Shown one piece after another: positions 21,525-33,860 of a stretch of DNA of 64,000 nucleotides; position 1 is the stretch's first letter, and the number at the start of each line of letters is the position of its first letter. The notes under the pieces are model-generated. The model was not told the origin of the DNA and did no database searches. It saw nothing but the letters and a program-made list of their open reading frames with translations. Both the position numbers and the translations under genes were made by a program. Source of the DNA: Ichthyophis bannanicus (lineage: Eukaryota > Chordata > Amphibia > Gymnophiona > Ichthyophiidae); contig CM066037.1 of NCBI GenBank assembly GCA_033557465.1, forward strand, positions 513,042,686 to 513,106,685. The letters run 5' to 3'.

Positions 21525-21905
21525 GGCAGATAAAGACCAGTATGGTCCATCTAGTCCCACCCAGCAAGGTGGCAAGAGTAGGTGCACCTGCCGCTCCATG
21601 CAGGTCACCCCTTCCCATGTCTTTGTTTAGGGGTGAACCCACCGCTTCGTGTAGGGCACCCCTGTTTGTTGAGAAATTAGATAAGTTTATTTTGATTTTA
21701 TCCTGTTGCTATAAAGGGATCCGCTGTGTCTGTCCCATGCCATTTTGAATTCTGTCACTGTATTTGCCTCCACCACTTCCATCGGGAGGGCAGTCCAAGC
21801 ATCCACCACCCTTTTGGTGAAAAAGTATTTCCTGACATTACCTTTCAATTTTACCCTCTTGCAGCTTCATGCTATGCCTTCTAGTTTTACAGCTTCTCCT
21901 GTAAA
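21525..21905 (-). mobile_element. CR1-like LINE 3' fragment, minus strand
   Basis: Minus-strand translation gives KYFFTKRVVDAWTALPMEV and then EFKMAWDRHSGSLY, the CR1 C-terminal domain. The 3' tail lies on the low-coordinate side (the complement of GGTCCATCTAGTCCC). It abuts the truncated end of the hAT-type element. Confidence 0.75.
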
Positions 21906-22353
21906 CCGTCTTGACTCATAGAAAGACAGTATAAAACAGAAGATAAACAAATACATGAGAACTTAATCTGCATAATTATGTATGCAGTTTCTCTTTGAGC
22001 CAGTTAGGCTTGTCAGTTTACTGGCACAGTGGCTATGAAAATTTTCCTGTAATGAAGCTCAATTTTAGCGATAAAGTCAGACTAATAGTCTTTTCTTTTG
22101 AGAGAGGATTTGCAAAAAAATTAAAAAGCTTTAATTCTATCAATGTGTGTTTTCCCTCCACCGGTACTTGCAGTTAAGTGGTTGATAGGAGTTTTGGAAA
22201 TTTTAGAACTAAAGTATACATTCTGTATTGATCTGGAATTCTGTGTATGCTTCGGCTAAATTGATAGAAAAAATATTCCACGGACATTGAGGTCCTTGTT
22301 TTCTCGGTATGTTATGTTTGCCACAACTGACATTTTTGAAATGTTTTTTTTAG
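21906..22353. other. Intron-like DNA upstream of candidate exon 1
   Basis: AT-rich, no repeat seen. It ends in a T-run and the acceptor AG at 22352-22353. Confidence 0.4.
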
Positions 22354-22482
22354 AGTCCTGATGAATATGACGACGACGAATCGGGGCAGAAGGAGCGGAA
22401 AAGGGAAGATGCTGTTACGCAACATAACACGGTGCAGAATGAATCTTTCAACATAGATCCCAGCGATTCGCATGTACAGCAG
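22354..22482 (+). CDS. Candidate internal exon of an unidentified host gene (129 bp, 43 codons)
   Basis: Open in phase 0 throughout. It is preceded by a T-run and TAG acceptor and followed by the strong donor CAG|GTGAGT at 22483. The peptide starts SPDEYDDDESGQKERKRED and ends DPSDSHVQQ. It is acidic, then basic, then polar, and looks like a disordered linker. A length divisible by three with matching phase at both ends means the exon could be skipped without shifting the frame, a pattern common in alternatively spliced cassettes. Its GC content and codon use differ from the AT-rich surroundings. It does not resemble any mobile element here. I do not recognise the protein. The next candidate exon on the same strand, 63709-63743, continues in compatible phase, which supports one gene with a 41-kb intron. 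Confidence 0.6.
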
Positions 22483-22794
22483 GTGAGTAATGGGCATTCA
22501 GTGTGTTTCACTATTGGCATCTCGATGGCACCTATTACAGACTTCCAAATAAAGTCAGACTTTGCAAAATACTCTCATTTTTATTTTTTCAAGTAATCAA
22601 TTCATTTGCATTTTTTATTTATAAAGGACTCCCTTGTTGGATTCACCTTCACCAAGTCCAGCCATACACAACTTTTGATTTGTTTTTAGTCTTTCCTTCC
22701 CCATTGTGTCCTGGAAATAGGACATCATTGATTCTTGTGGCTACTTTTGCTATTAATGGAGCCTGTTAAAGATGGAACAAGGCCGGCATTAGAG

Positions 22795-22925
22795 AGACTT
22801 GGTTTAGTGAAAAGAACAGTAATTAGGATTGGGGGAATTCCTAAGACTTGAGTTCAGGCCTCCCCTCTGCTACTGACCACGTGTGACCTTGGGCAAGTTT
22901 CTTGATTTTCCTCTGCCACTGGGAC
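22795..22925 (+). mobile_element. MIR-like SINE
   Basis: Matches the MIR layout: a GACTTGGTTTAGTG head, a GAGTTCAGGCCTCC B-box-like segment, and the core CTGCTACTGACCACGTGTGA followed by CCTTGGGCAAGTTTCTTGAT. Diverged, as expected of an old family. Confidence 0.6.
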
Positions 22926-24299
22926 ACTGGTTGAAACAAAGTTATTTTTCCTATCTGGCTTTAAATGTAATTTTCCATCCCCAATTCATGTCTTTCACCT
23001 TTCAGCAGTGCATAAATTTATCTCTTCTGGTAAATATCTCAAAGATAAGTGTGCCTTAAGATGAATAGAGGGTCTTCCCCTCCCCTTGCAGGTAGATTGC
23101 ACACCTGCTGGCCTTGAGAATTAAGGATTCTTGTCCTTGCATTCCACTAGCTTTATGTATTGTTATATTTAACAGGCTAGACTTTGCCAGCAAGCTTGCA
23201 AAGGCTTATTTCAGGGATCTTCTTTCAGCTGTCTTCTGTGCAGTAATTAAATTATTATTCCATACAGTTTACAGATTACCATCTTAAAAGAACACTTGGA
23301 TAGACTTCATTGCTGCTTTGTAGTCTTCTGCATATTTCTGAGTCAAAGCATCAGGTTCTTACAGGCAGGTCTTTTGTAAATACATAGCAGTGTCCAATAA
23401 CACATTTTTGTCTGTGGAGCTAATTTCATTCCTGCTTTTATTCAGTTTCTTAAAACCAAAGAGAAACTGTAACGTGTTTTAACCACCAAAACCTACAGAA
23501 TCTTTTTCATTTCAGTAGACAGAAAACTGTATAGCCATATACCTTGTTGCTGTTCTTCCTTAGAAATGTCAATTTGTTGCAAACAAATATCAATTTGTTG
23601 CAAAACACTTTTTGAGACATAGTTTGAGGCACCATAATCATTGTGCTACTGTACCCTCAGTCAAAATTTTCCATAGTGGATGAGCATCATTAGTGTTTCA
23701 GTTGTGAATGTTCCAGCAAAAATCTTCTTTAAGCCCTGTCTTCTTCTGAGCTATAATCTTTCTTTTTGTTTAAACTAGCCATACTAAATTCCTTGCTTTT
23801 TACTGAAAATCATCCCATAATGCAACTAAGTCAGGTGTGGTTATGTGAGTGACTTTAACTTACAAAAAATATAGGGCGTGTGTAGTAGCATAAAATTAGT
23901 ACTTAAAGCATGTCCTGTTGATGCATTTGAGGACCCTTCCACCCCCCTTTCTATTAAAGGGAGAAACTGATTTGAGCAAGACCCAATTCAAGCTAGGGCT
24001 TCCCAAAGATATTTTGAAGACAACACAGCCAGCAGTCAGGTTTTCAGGCTATTCATAATGAATATGTATGAGGTAAATTTGCATGCATTAGAAATCGAAT
24101 ATATACTAATTTACTTCAAATAAAAGTTGGCTTTTACAGAAAAATATACAAATCTTGTTCTCCTTCCTGGCTTTTATGTCACTTTTAAGATAGAATTAGT
24201 CTTTAAAATCTTTTAAATTTGAAGATCGTGGTGCTGATGTGCACATATCTGAAACACATGCTTGAGAGAGTGCATTGTTACACACAGTCAACAAATGAA
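22926..24299. other. Intron-like DNA; one unclassified repeat at 24025-24098
   Basis: No coding signal. At about 24025-24098 a minus-strand copy of the repeat seen at 14555-14660 is recognisable (GGTTTTCAGGCTATTCATAA). A direct repeat of TCAATTTGTTGCAAA occurs at about 23569-23600. Confidence 0.45.
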
Positions 24300-25562
24300 A
24301 CCGCTTCAGACACCTCAACCGATACCGGTACCGACTGCATCGACATCGGCAGGTATGCCACCCGTACCAAGTCATGCGTCTCTCTCCGGCATAGACAGAT
24401 CGGTACCGGAACAACCCGATACCGACTTCGATCGATAACGGTACTGTGCTTTGCACGATCACTGGGATCGGAGATATTTTGAATCCTCGGATGAGACTCA
24501 AGACTCCGAAGATTCTGTCGATACCAGAGTACATCTCCCCGAGGATTCCTCTTCTCCTCAGCGTAGAATGTCGCTGCCAGAGGATATGTCCTTTCAGGAC
24601 TTTATCCGTGATGTGGTCCGAGGCCTTTCCATCACAGTAGCTCCTGAAAAAGAGCCTAGGGCAAAGGAGTTGGAAATCCTCCAATACCCTAAGGCTCCCA
24701 AAGAGGCAGCTACTCTGCCTATTCATGAGATCTTACATGATCTTATGCTAAGGATGTGGGGAAACACCTTTAACCACATCTCCTCATTCTCGAAGACTCG
24801 ATACCATGTATCGAGTTCCACCTTGTCCTGGCTTTCAAAAGACTCAATTACCACACCATCCAATGGTGGTGGAATCAGCCATGAGAAGGATGAAAAGTGC
24901 AAAGAGACATGCATCCAATCCTCCAGGTCGTGAATGCAGGACTCTCGATGCCTTTGGGCATCGATGCTTCCAAGCTTCCATGCTCTCAGCTGGGATCAGT
25001 TCCTATATCTTGTATATTGGAATGTTCCTTAAAGAGGTCACAGGGGACTTGGAGCTTATGAGCCCCCTTCTTCCTGATGACAAAAGACAAGACTATCTCA
25101 CTCTTGTCAAACATGCTCAGGATGTTTCCAAGTTTGTTAATCGTGCAGCCATTGACTGTTTTGAGTGCATAAGCAGACCCTCTGCTGTTGCCATTGGTGC
25201 ACGTCGGATCGCCTGGCTTCAGGCATCTGACTTGGAAATTTGGGTACAGGATAAATTAGGAAGCATTCCTTTTACAGGAGAAAATCTCTTTGGCAAGAAT
25301 TGGCAGGAGAAGGCTAATGAAATAGATGCTGACAATATCACATTGGATAGATTGCCCAAATCTACAGCCGATCCTGAAAAGAAAAGATCCTCTAAAAAAA
25401 ACCCCATTTTTCAATAAGAAAAATTAGTTTTATCCTTCCTATACCAAACAGGGACACCGTCCAGGTCAGACTGCCCAAAAGGAATAGCAGCAACAACCTA
25501 GACAACAAAAGAAGCCAAAAGCTGCAAAACCTCAGCAGGCTCAGCCTCCTCAGGGGCTTTGA
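24300..25562 (+). pseudogene. DIRS copy C gag, truncated and frameshifted
   Basis: Carries the C-terminal half of Gag in two main frames, 24451 to about 24760 and 24806-25417. They hold the LPEDMSFQDFIRD, KEPRAKELEILQYPKAP, LDAFGHRCFQASML and YILYIGMFLKEVTG blocks. An extra G in GGATGTGGGGAAACA (about 24757) causes the first shift, and another shift near 25400 moves the basic tail. The gene would end at the TGA of 25560-25562 in the CAGGGGCTTTGAC context shared with copies A and B. The zinc-knuckle N-terminus is missing. Confidence 0.85.
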
Positions 25563-27480
25563 CGCCTTTCTAGAGAACTTCGCCTTCCTGCCCCTGAAGG
25601 GTCCAGAACCCTTAACCATCCCAGGCAGGTTATGTCATTTTGCCCACAGATGGTACCAGATAACAGCAGAAAATTGGACTCTGTCCATTGTAAGAAAGGG
25701 GTACAAGCTTCATTTTCACATCCTGCCTCCTCCTACAATTATAAGACAGTTCAATTCTCAGACCTCTCTCGACAATCTCTTAGGTCAAGAAGTCACAATG
25801 CTCCTTGCTCAAGGAGCAATAGAGGAAGTACCCATTCCCCATCAGGGTACAGGGTTCTACTCCCCCTATTTCCTTATTCCAAAGAAAACAGGAGGACACA
25901 GACCCATTTTAGACCTCTGAGAATTGAACAAATATCTGTTCCGAGAGAAGTTCAAAATGGTCTCTCTAGGAACTCTGCTGCCATACCTTCAAAGTCAGGA
26001 TTGGCTTTGTTCTCTAGATCTTAAGGATGCATATATTCATATTCTCATCCATCCAAATCACAGGAGATTCCTCCGATTCCTGTTTCAAGGAAAGCACTAC
26101 CAATACAAGGTTCTTCCCTTTGGCCTGGCTTCTGCGCCAAGAGTGTTCTAAAAATGTATGGCTGTGGTAGCAGCATTTCTCTGCACTCTGGGAATATTCG
26201 TCGTCTTTTACCTAGACTGGCTCATTCGAGCTCCTACAGTGCCAGAAGCCAGCTCTGCTCTGTTTCACACAATGCGAATCCTTCAGTATTTGGGACTGGT
26301 CATAAACCTCCCAAAATCCAATCTTGCTCCCACTCAGTCCCTAGAGTTCATAGGAGCTCATCTGGATACCAGACAGACAAGGGCTTTACTTCCACAGCCC
26401 CGCTGTCTTCGCATAGTACAACTAGCTTCCCAAGCAGTTCTCAAACCTCGTCTCACTGCTCGGGAAATGCTACAATTGCTGGGCCACATGGCATCCACCA
26501 TGCATGTGGTTCCTTATGCTCGCCTCCATATGCTCGCAGCCCAGTGGACTTGATCCACTCAGTGGACACAGGCCTCAGGTTGCCTGTCGGACAAAATAAC
26601 AAACTCAGACCGTTTTATTTCATCCCTCCAATGGTGGCAATCACCCAGAAACCTTCTGCTGGGGTCACCTTTCCAGCAACCCCTATCCGAAGCCACCCTA
26701 ACAGATGCTTCACAGGTGGGATGGGGAGCCCACCTGCACGATCTCTCTACCCAGGGTACCTGGACTCCACAGGAGGCCTGTCTTCACATCAACCTCCTGG
26801 AGCTCCTGGAGCTCAGAGCAATCTTCTTTGCTCTTTGAGTATTTCATGCCCAACTCAGCTACAAGACAGTCCTAGTTGAAACGGACAATCAGGTAGCCAT
26901 GTTCTATATGAACAAGCAGGGTAGAACAGGCTCTCTGTCGCTATGCAACGAAGCTTTGCGACTATGGGCCCTCGCCAGAGAGCATCAGATTCATCTCCTT
27001 GTGGTGTATCTTCCAGGCATTCAAAACTCTTGGGCAGACAAACTCAGTCGAATTCTGCTTCCACACGAATGGTCTCTCCATACAGACCAGGTTGCCCAGG
27101 ATTTGGGGAACCCCGGACATAGACCTCTTTGCAAGTCCGCTGAATGCAGACTTCCCCGGTTCTGTTCCAGAATTCCGGCTCGATGTTGTCAGGCAAGGGA
27201 CGCCTTCCTCCTTCACTGGGGTCAGGACTTCCTATATGCCTTCCCACCCATTCCCCTCATCCCCAAAACCCTATTCAAGCTTCAGAGAGACAGAGGTCAT
27301 ATGGTCCTCATAGCTCCACGTTGGCCACGGCAAACATGGTACCCTCTGCTCCTACATCTCTCTCAAGCTCCGCCTCTGGAGTTGGGATCCGCTCCAGATC
27401 TTCTCTCCAAAGAGGACAGGATGCTGTGGCATCCCAGTCCCCAGTCTCTGCATCTCAGGGCCTGGTTGCTGAAAGCCTAG
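25563..27480 (+). pseudogene. DIRS copy C RT/RNase H/Dam-like polyprotein, disabled
   Basis: Follows copy A pol domain by domain. RT fingers and palm: a TGA interrupts PILDL/ELNKYLF at about 25918, SLDLKDAYIHILIH follows, and a TAA lies at about 26151 after SAPRVF. The frame 26158-26553 covers the catalytic loop, but reads YLD-W where copy A has YLDD-W, a three-base deletion that removes a metal-binding aspartate. The RNase H first block is frameshifted. The later QTDNQ-equivalent, the SWADKLSR block and the Dam-like AFPPIPLIPKTL and IAPRWPRQTW blocks lie in 26899-27480. The last residues (LRAWLLKA) match copy A exactly. Confidence 0.88.
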
Positions 27481-29115
27481 AACTTCAGAATCTTAACCTT
27501 TCCCAACAGGTAAAGGATATCCTTCATGCTTTTAGGAAACCCTCCACAAGACGCTCGTATGCCTTTAAGTGGAAAAGGTTTACCATATGGTGCTCGCAGA
27601 AGGGTCTTAACCCTCTTGCCATACCTCTGGAATCGATACTGGAATATCTCCTTCATTTGTCAAATGCGGGTCTCAAGACAAATTCAGTAAGAGTCCATCT
27701 TAGTGCTTAGTGCTTCGCATAATATCTTGCTCAACAAGACAAGAACACATCACACCCATACTGAAAGATCTACACTGGCTCCCAATCAGCTCACGCATCA
27801 AATATAAGACAGTCATAAACATCTTCAAGATCAAACAGTCAGTAGGCCTCAGCCCACAAACACTCACAGAATCCGACAGAAGCACATGACCAAGGAGGAG
27901 AGGCACTTCCAATCGAGTCAACACCCCAAAAGACCTCACCAAGGTCCGCAAGGACACCGTGGAACGAGCCCTTTCCCTGGCTGCACCAGCAATTTGGAAC
28001 ACCCTCCCAGACGAACTAAGACTAACAACAGACCTCAAAGACTTTCGGAAGCAGCTTAAGACGACACGTCACATGATCTACTCATCAAGCAAGAACAAAG
28101 GACCGACCCCCCCTCCCCTGACCCTTGTACATAAGAATGTATAATAGCGCATGATGTAAATAGCTCACCAAGAATCGAATATACACCACCACAAACACAC
28201 TACCTGTATTACTGCATGAAAACACTTGAAACGCTCTTATGATTGTTTGCTGTGGAGACCGCATTGATTGAAGGAGAAGGCGGTATAGAAATACTTTTAA
28301 ATAAATAAATATTGCAGCTTCTTACAAGCCTCTAAGTGGACAACCTATTTCCCCTCATTCTCTCATAGCGAAATTTATGAGAGGTCTTCTTTTAACAAAG
28401 CCTCCCATTAAGCCACGGTGGCATGGGACTTAAATCTGATGCTCGGGCAGCTCATGAAACCGCCCTTTGAACCATTAGCCAATACATCTTTGAAATTCCT
28501 TTCCTGGAAAGTCATCTTCCTCATTGCAATCACATCAGCACGTTGCATCAGTGAATTGCAAGCATTAGTGGCTGATCCTCCTTATACAAGGTTCCACCAT
28601 GATAAGGTAGTTCTTAGGACTCATCCACACTTTATTCCAAAGGTGGTTGCACCTTTCCATTTAAACCAAGCGGTTTACCTTCCTTTATTCTTTCCAAGAC
28701 CTCATTGCCTCCAGTGCAAAAAGGAACCTTCATACCTTGGACTGTAAAAGGGCTTTGGCCTTTTACTTGCAAAGGACACAGCAACATAGAAAATCTTCTC
28801 AACCTTTTGTTGCTTTTGATCCTAGTTATTTGGGACTTCCAGTTTCCAAAAGAACACTGTCCAACTGGATCACACAGTGGATATCCTTTGCCCATGAGAG
28901 TAAGAACCTTCCTCTTGAAGGCCATGTCACCGCTCACAATGTGAGAGCCATGGCAGCCTCAATGGTTCATCTTCACTCAGTATCTATCGACGGCATCTGT
29001 CGAGCAGCTACTTGGGCTTCGGTACATACCTTCACAGCCCACTACTGTTTAGACAAGGACTCCTGCCGGATGCCTTGTTTGGCCAAGCTGTTCTTCAACA
29101 CCTTTTTCAGACTTA
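27481..29115 (+). pseudogene. DIRS copy C tyrosine recombinase split by an L2 insertion
   Basis: The N-terminal core-binding part (QQVKDILHAFRKPSTRRSYA, SNAGLKTNSVRVHLSA) runs to about 27706. It resumes at 28313 with the equivalent of IAAS..PLSGQPIS. Two frames then cover the catalytic part, 28418-28747 and 28737-29115. In them the first arginine block is degraded (TSARCISEL instead of TSARRISEL), HNVR is present in AHNVRAMAASM, and HYCLDKD holds the tyrosine. Replacement of the arginine neighbour, the frameshift near 28740 and the insertion disable it. Confidence 0.85.
27707..28312 (+). mobile_element. L2-clade LINE 3' fragment inserted in DIRS copy C
   Basis: Encodes an L2 C-terminal region: an LHWLPI..RIKYKTVINIFK block, then ERALSLAAPAIWNTLPDELR and DFRKQLKTT. 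The tail is GGCGGTATAGAAATACTTTT plus AAATAAATAAAT. Copies A and B give the empty site: recombinase codons on either side are contiguous there. A short repeat TAGTGCTTAGTGCTT at the left junction may be part of the insertion scar. Confidence 0.85.
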
Positions 29116-29231
29116 ACTCCTACCCACCGTCCCTGGTAGGATGCCAGAGATCCATGGGGGAAGTGGGGCCCTTTTGCAAGGGTTGGCAACTTCCTGGGGC
29201 CATCTCCCTGGCATCTGTAGATAGAGAGTCC

Positions 29232-29331
29232 CCCATATGTGAAGACTACATTCCTGCTTGTTCCTGGAGATAGCATAGTTACTCACCTGTAACAGGTGAT
29301 CTCCGGGAACAGCAGGAATTTAGTCTTCATA
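29232..29331 (+). repeat. DIRS copy C internal complementary region
   Basis: About 100 bp. The first 40 bp are the complement of the left end seen in copies A and B (CCTGCTTGTTCCTGGAGAT). The remainder is the complement of the copy C right end, with one mismatch in the outer bases (AGCATAGTT against AGCGTAGTT). Confidence 0.85.
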
Positions 29332-29399
29332 ACCCGCCCACGTCCTCTAGGAGTTGTATCTCTCTCTCTCCCTCCCTCTTTTGTCTCAGCTATAAACTC

Positions 29400-29588
29400 A
29401 ACTGGAGAGGGACAGTTGGAAAGGCGGGTAGGCAACATGCAGGCACTGTGGGATGCTCCCAAAAGCTTTCCTATTGGACGCTGGGGAGCGTTCCCGCGCA
29501 GGCTCCATTGGTACCAGCGATACCCATATGTGAAGACTAAATTCTTGCTGTTCCCGGAGATCCCCTGTTATAGGTGAGTAACTACGCT
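29400..29588 (+). repeat. DIRS copy C right inverted terminal repeat plus extension
   Basis: Matches the copy B right repeat closely. The left partner is missing in this copy. The outer extension reads CCCCTGTTATAGGTGAGTAA followed by CTACGCT. Confidence 0.8.
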
Positions 29589-29597
29589 TTATAGACT

Positions 29598-30295
29598 TGC
29601 ACTCTGTAACATTAGTAAAATTCATTGCTTTCTTTATGAACACACTACCAAAGCCCTTATCCACTCTCTCGTCACCTCCTGTTTAGATTGCAATTGCTCC
29701 TGGCTGGTCTTACGCTGATTCATCTCTCCCCCTTAAATCCATTCAAAATTCAGCCACACGACTAATCTTCCACCAGTGTCATGCTTGCATTACCTCTCTT
29801 CAGATCATTTCACTGGCTCCCTATCGCTTTCTGCATCCAATTCAAACTTCTCCTACTGACCTACAAATGCATTCATTCTGCAGCAGCTCCTCTCCCTACA
29901 CTGTGCTCCTTCTGAATTTCACTCATCAAGCAGATTCCTTCTATCTGTGCCCTTTTCTTCCACTCCCCACTCCAGACTTAATTCATTCCACCTTGCTCAT
30001 TGTATGTCTGGAACAGACAACCTGAATCGGTGCGTCAGGCTCCATCTTTGCTCCTATTCATATCCAGGCTAAAGATCCACCTCTTCAAGGCTGCATTTGG
30101 ATCTTGACCCTATGTTTACCAACCGTGTGTTATACTATTTCAACGTATTTCTACCCTAGTCCCCTCTTTGTTGTATTTGTCTGTCTTATATAGATTGGAA
30201 GCTCTATGGAGCAGAGACCACGTCACTTATTTGTGTACAGGGCTGCGTATGCCTTGTAGCACTATATAAATTATTATTATTAGTAGTAGATTTAC
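29598..30295 (+). mobile_element. L2-clade LINE 3' fragment
   Basis: Broken frames show L2 ORF2 C-terminal strings (LITLVTSCLDCN-, ALPLF.SFHWLPIAFCIQFK-like and KIHLFKAAFGS-like). The 3' tail is AGCACTATATAAATTATTAT followed by TATTAGTAGTAG. It is the same tail type as the minus-strand L2 that ends at 32884. It lies immediately after DIRS copy C. Confidence 0.75.
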
Positions 30296-31265
30296 CAAAA
30301 AAAATAGAAATTTGGGTCTAAGAAGTAAATATCTGTCCATGCGTACCATGTACTAATCTGTTTTGATGGTCTGCAGTACTTTTATGTGCACATTATGAAG
30401 ATACTGATATAATATAAAAATTATTATATTATCTAAAACCAATAATTGAGTTTATTAATAGTTTTTGGTTATATTTCATTTTCAAGGACTACCACAATTT
30501 TTTGTCGGCTCATTTAAAAGTATTTCCTTGAAAATAAAGGTTAACAAACAAATATCAGGGGATAGCTCAATAAAAGTAACTTTAAACGTAGGGGTTTTTT
30601 TTTCTGGCAGTTCACCTATAAAGTTGCAAGATTCCTAATATAGAAGACATGAACTTTTCTCGACATCCACATAAAATTGATTTAGTGTTCCAAAGGCTCA
30701 AATGCCTTTAATTGTGTGAAAAAAAATTCTTCGGAATGCAGAAATTGTAACGCAGGACTTCCCGTGAAGTAAACAGAGCTGAAGACCTGCTTGACGCCAA
30801 TCTCCCCAGAGCTTTGTGCTGTAACTTATGCCAAGAATTTGAATCAAATAAACTGGTTCCAGACAAAAAAGCTTCCTTGGTTTGTATGACACTGAAAGAA
30901 AATAAATCTGGATTAAATAGAAATACTGTAAAGCGTTTTTTATCCAGAAATCCATTAACTGGAAACTGCTATTACTGGGAAAACTATCACCAACCTAGGT
31001 TGTGCTCCTTTGTGCTTGAATCTTTTATTGTTAACTAACTTAGAAATAATCAAGTCTCCCCTCCTTCCATCCCCTCTCTTAAACTTTTTCCTTACTCTCC
31101 CTTTATAACTGTTACTTTTTACAGCCATATCCGTAATTCACAAACACACTCAATAAACCTTTTATTATGTGTAGGTGTCCTCTTCTCACTTAAGCTGCCC
31201 CCCCCCCTCCCCGCCTGGAGACTTTTGGAAATTTTGTCACCACAGCCTTACTTGCATTCTGCAGA
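30296..31265. other. No recognisable gene
   Basis: AT-rich, no repeat family seen. The frame 30814-31038 has no conserved motif. A C-run lies at 31200-31208. Confidence 0.4.
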
Positions 31266-31280
31266 CCTGCTCTTTATCTT
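31266..31280. repeat. Left target-site duplication of the chimeric insertion
   Basis: CCTGCTCTTTATCTT, identical at 35861-35875. Confidence 0.9.
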
Positions 31281-32883
31281 TTTTTTTTAATTGCATATTC
31301 AATTTGTTTACAAAGGAAACAAATACAAATGAGAGAGAAATCATAAAAGATACATAATCAGTAAACCCTCACAAGCCACATCAGAGGAAGACAAGCAGAT
31401 ACTACAACAAAAAAGAAAAGAGGGGAGGGGCGAAAAAACCCCCACAACCTGACTACATTCTGGAAAACCAATTCTTTAACCCAATTATACTTAGCTATCT
31501 AGCAAATACAAATCAGGTAACAGCAGAAACTGAAGTATTTCTACGAGCCTTCAAAAAAATCCTCTAACTGTAAAACCTCAAAGAATACAAAATTGTCCCC
31601 GATGTCGCCAAGCATTTACATGGAAATTTAAGGAAAAAAGTAGCACTCACTTCTAGGACCTGAGGGCGCAGAGCTAAAAAGGCCTTGCGCCATACCTGAG
31701 TCTGCCCGCAAAACAAAGCAGATTTCTTATGAAAATAAAGTTTCAATATCATTTTCAAATCTAATTCAGAATTAAATGAAACCAGCAGACTCTATAAACT
31801 TGGATATATTCAGGCCATCCACCGACACCAGGGTATCATGCCCCTCCCCTCCACCATCAACTGCCCTTGCTGCCCAGGGAAGATAATACAAATTACTAAT
31901 TGTTGCAGGCAAAGCATCCTGTAGTCCCAATACTTCTTTTAAATACTTATGAAATAAAATCATCAGAGATAAATGTGTATAAGGAAAATTAAGACATCTA
32001 AGCTTCTTAGCCCGGGAAGCATTCTCTAAAATTTCCTGTTGCCTATGCAAAATAAGATCATCTTTGATGGAGAAGGAGGCAGCTCCCTGCAGGGCGGATA
32101 CCTGAAATTCAACCTTTTTCAGACGGGAATCACATAAGAGATAAGAAATAAGAATCATATTGGGCCAATTTCTCCACAGTTTCCTTCGTAAAATCAGTGA
32201 ACTGTGAAACTGTTTTATTTAATGAGGATTCCATACGAGTAAGCAAAGACCATATGTCATGCAACAAAATCTCATGAGGCTGTTGACCTGAAACTGAAAC
32301 ATTAACTACTACATTCAAGGGATCAGAAGCCAATGGAACCTGAACAATCCGGGGCAGTGGAACCACTGCACACAGGAGCCCAAGCCCCCGGGGCATCTGA
32401 CCCTCCCCAGATACATGGGGCGGTGTCTGCCCTACCATATTGGGAGAGGATGTCACCAGCCCTGAAACATCACTACTAGATAGCGGGCTTGGGTTACGCA
32501 CCCCCACTAACTGAGAAGATACTTCAGAAGAGGAATCCCAAACTTGCAGATATGGGAGCTGAACTTCCACCTTGATCTTCCACCGGGACCGGGACATACT
32601 TATCCATCGGCCCACGACTTTCACAGTCTTAGTTTTTACAGTGAATACTTTGAATCAATCTTTCTTCTTTTGTTTTCCCATTCCATACAAATGTAACTCC
32701 TCGGTCTCTTCAGTGCTCCGAAGGGGCTCCAAAGGGGCCTGACATGCCCCTTCAGACATGCCTGTGGCCGCATCCTGCAGCACAAAACTCGCTTTAAACC
32801 CCGATGATGTGAGGGAAGGAGGGAAGATGGTCCAATCAGTAGCAGGCAACACTCCAACCAAACTGCCAGTCCACTCCTCAGCA
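31281..32883 (-). pseudogene. L1-type ORF1 (RNA-binding protein) without ORF2
   Basis: Minus-strand frames 32857-32655, 32624-32130, 32158-31772 and 31758-31564 together trace an L1/Tx1-like ORF1 protein. It has an N-terminal linker and a short coiled-coil region near LTRMESSLNKTVSQFTDFT. An RRM-like start follows (ENASRAKKLRCLNFPYTH), and the C-terminal domain ends in SATFFLKFPCKC. Frames are broken by small shifts. After ORF1 come about 280 bp of A-rich 3' UTR and poly-A, with no trace of ORF2. A second copy with the same organisation lies at 53667-54540. ORF1p binds RNA and acts in cis for retrotransposition. The assignment rests on motif strings and layout. Confidence 0.7.
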
Positions 32884-33631
32884 GCTACTACTACTACTAT
32901 TACTACTACTATTCAGCACTTGTAAAGCACCACGCACGCAGCGCTGCACAGCTGACCTACAAGAGGTAGCCAACATACAAGAGGCTGTCCCTGCCATCAG
33001 AGTCAAGCTCATCGGAGCTTACAATCTAGTTAGAACAAAACATAAGTTAGAACAGCATAGAGCATTAGTCAGTTCTGCGCAAGGTACGGTTTGGTCAGTA
33101 GTTTGGTCATAAATGATGACGGGGGTTAGGGTAAGATGAGGAAGGAGTCAGGATCTGAATGCAACAGTGAAGAGGTGGGTCTTCAATCTGGATTTGAAGA
33201 GGGCCAAGGAGGATGCCAGGCGCACAGACGCAGGTAGGCTGTTCCAGGCGTAAGGTGCAGCAAGGTGAAAGGAGCGCAGTCGGGAGTTTACAGTGCATGT
33301 GAAAGGCATTGATAGAAGTAATTTGTTAGCAGAGTGCAGATTTCGAGAGGGGATGTAGGGAGAGATAAGAGGTAGTTAAGGGCCATAGAGTGGAGGCACT
33401 TATAGGTTAGCAGGAGAAGCTTGAATTGGATGCGGGAATGGACAGAGGGAGCCAGTGAAGCGACCTGAGAAGAGGAGTAACTTGGGCATGGCGAGGTTGG
33501 CAGAAGATTAGTCGAGCGACATGATTTTGTATAGATTGGAAGGGAAGGAGGTGGCTAGCGGGAAGACCAGCAAGGAGTAGGTTGCAGTAATCAAGGCGAG
33601 AGGAGATTAAGGAGTGGATAAGCATTTTGGT

Positions 33632-33860
33632 GGAGTGGAGGAGTAGCCTAGTGGTTAGAGCAACTGCCTCGTACCCAGAAGATCAAGGGTTCGATTCCCA
33701 CTGGCACTCCTTGTAACTTTTGGCAAGTCACTTTACCCTCCATTGCCTCGGAAGAAAAGGCTGGCAATCTACTTCCGGTGATACATTGCCAAGAAAACCC
33801 AGAAGTAGCTGGGTCACTATGAGTCAACACTGACTTGATGGCACTAAAAAAAAAAAAAAA
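33632..33860 (+). mobile_element. tRNA-derived SINE with perfect 10-bp target duplication
   Basis: The head is TAGCCTAGTGGTTAGAGC with B box GGGTTCGATTCCC. The body has CACTCCTTG..GGCAAGTCAC and CCTCGGAAGAAAAGGCTGGC, and a poly-A tail at 33846-33860. GCATTTTGGT flanks it on both sides (33622-33631 and 33861-33870), so its borders are exact. Cleanest SINE copy in the window and a good reference for the family. Confidence 0.93.

Larger units (their letters stand above)
24300..29588 (+). mobile_element. DIRS retrotransposon copy C, 5'-truncated, interrupted by an L2 fragment
   Basis: Begins abruptly inside gag, in the GATACCGGTACCG-rich part, so the left inverted repeat and gag start are missing. 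It keeps pol, the recombinase, an intact internal complementary region and the right inverted repeat ending near 29588. Since DIRS elements do not insert by target-primed reverse transcription, the missing 5' end is better explained by a later deletion. Gag and pol have frameshifts and stops. The catalytic YLDD has lost one aspartate, and a 606-bp L2 fragment splits the recombinase gene. Family identity with copy B is high (shared RAPTVPEASS-type spacers and ITR sequence). Confidence 0.88.
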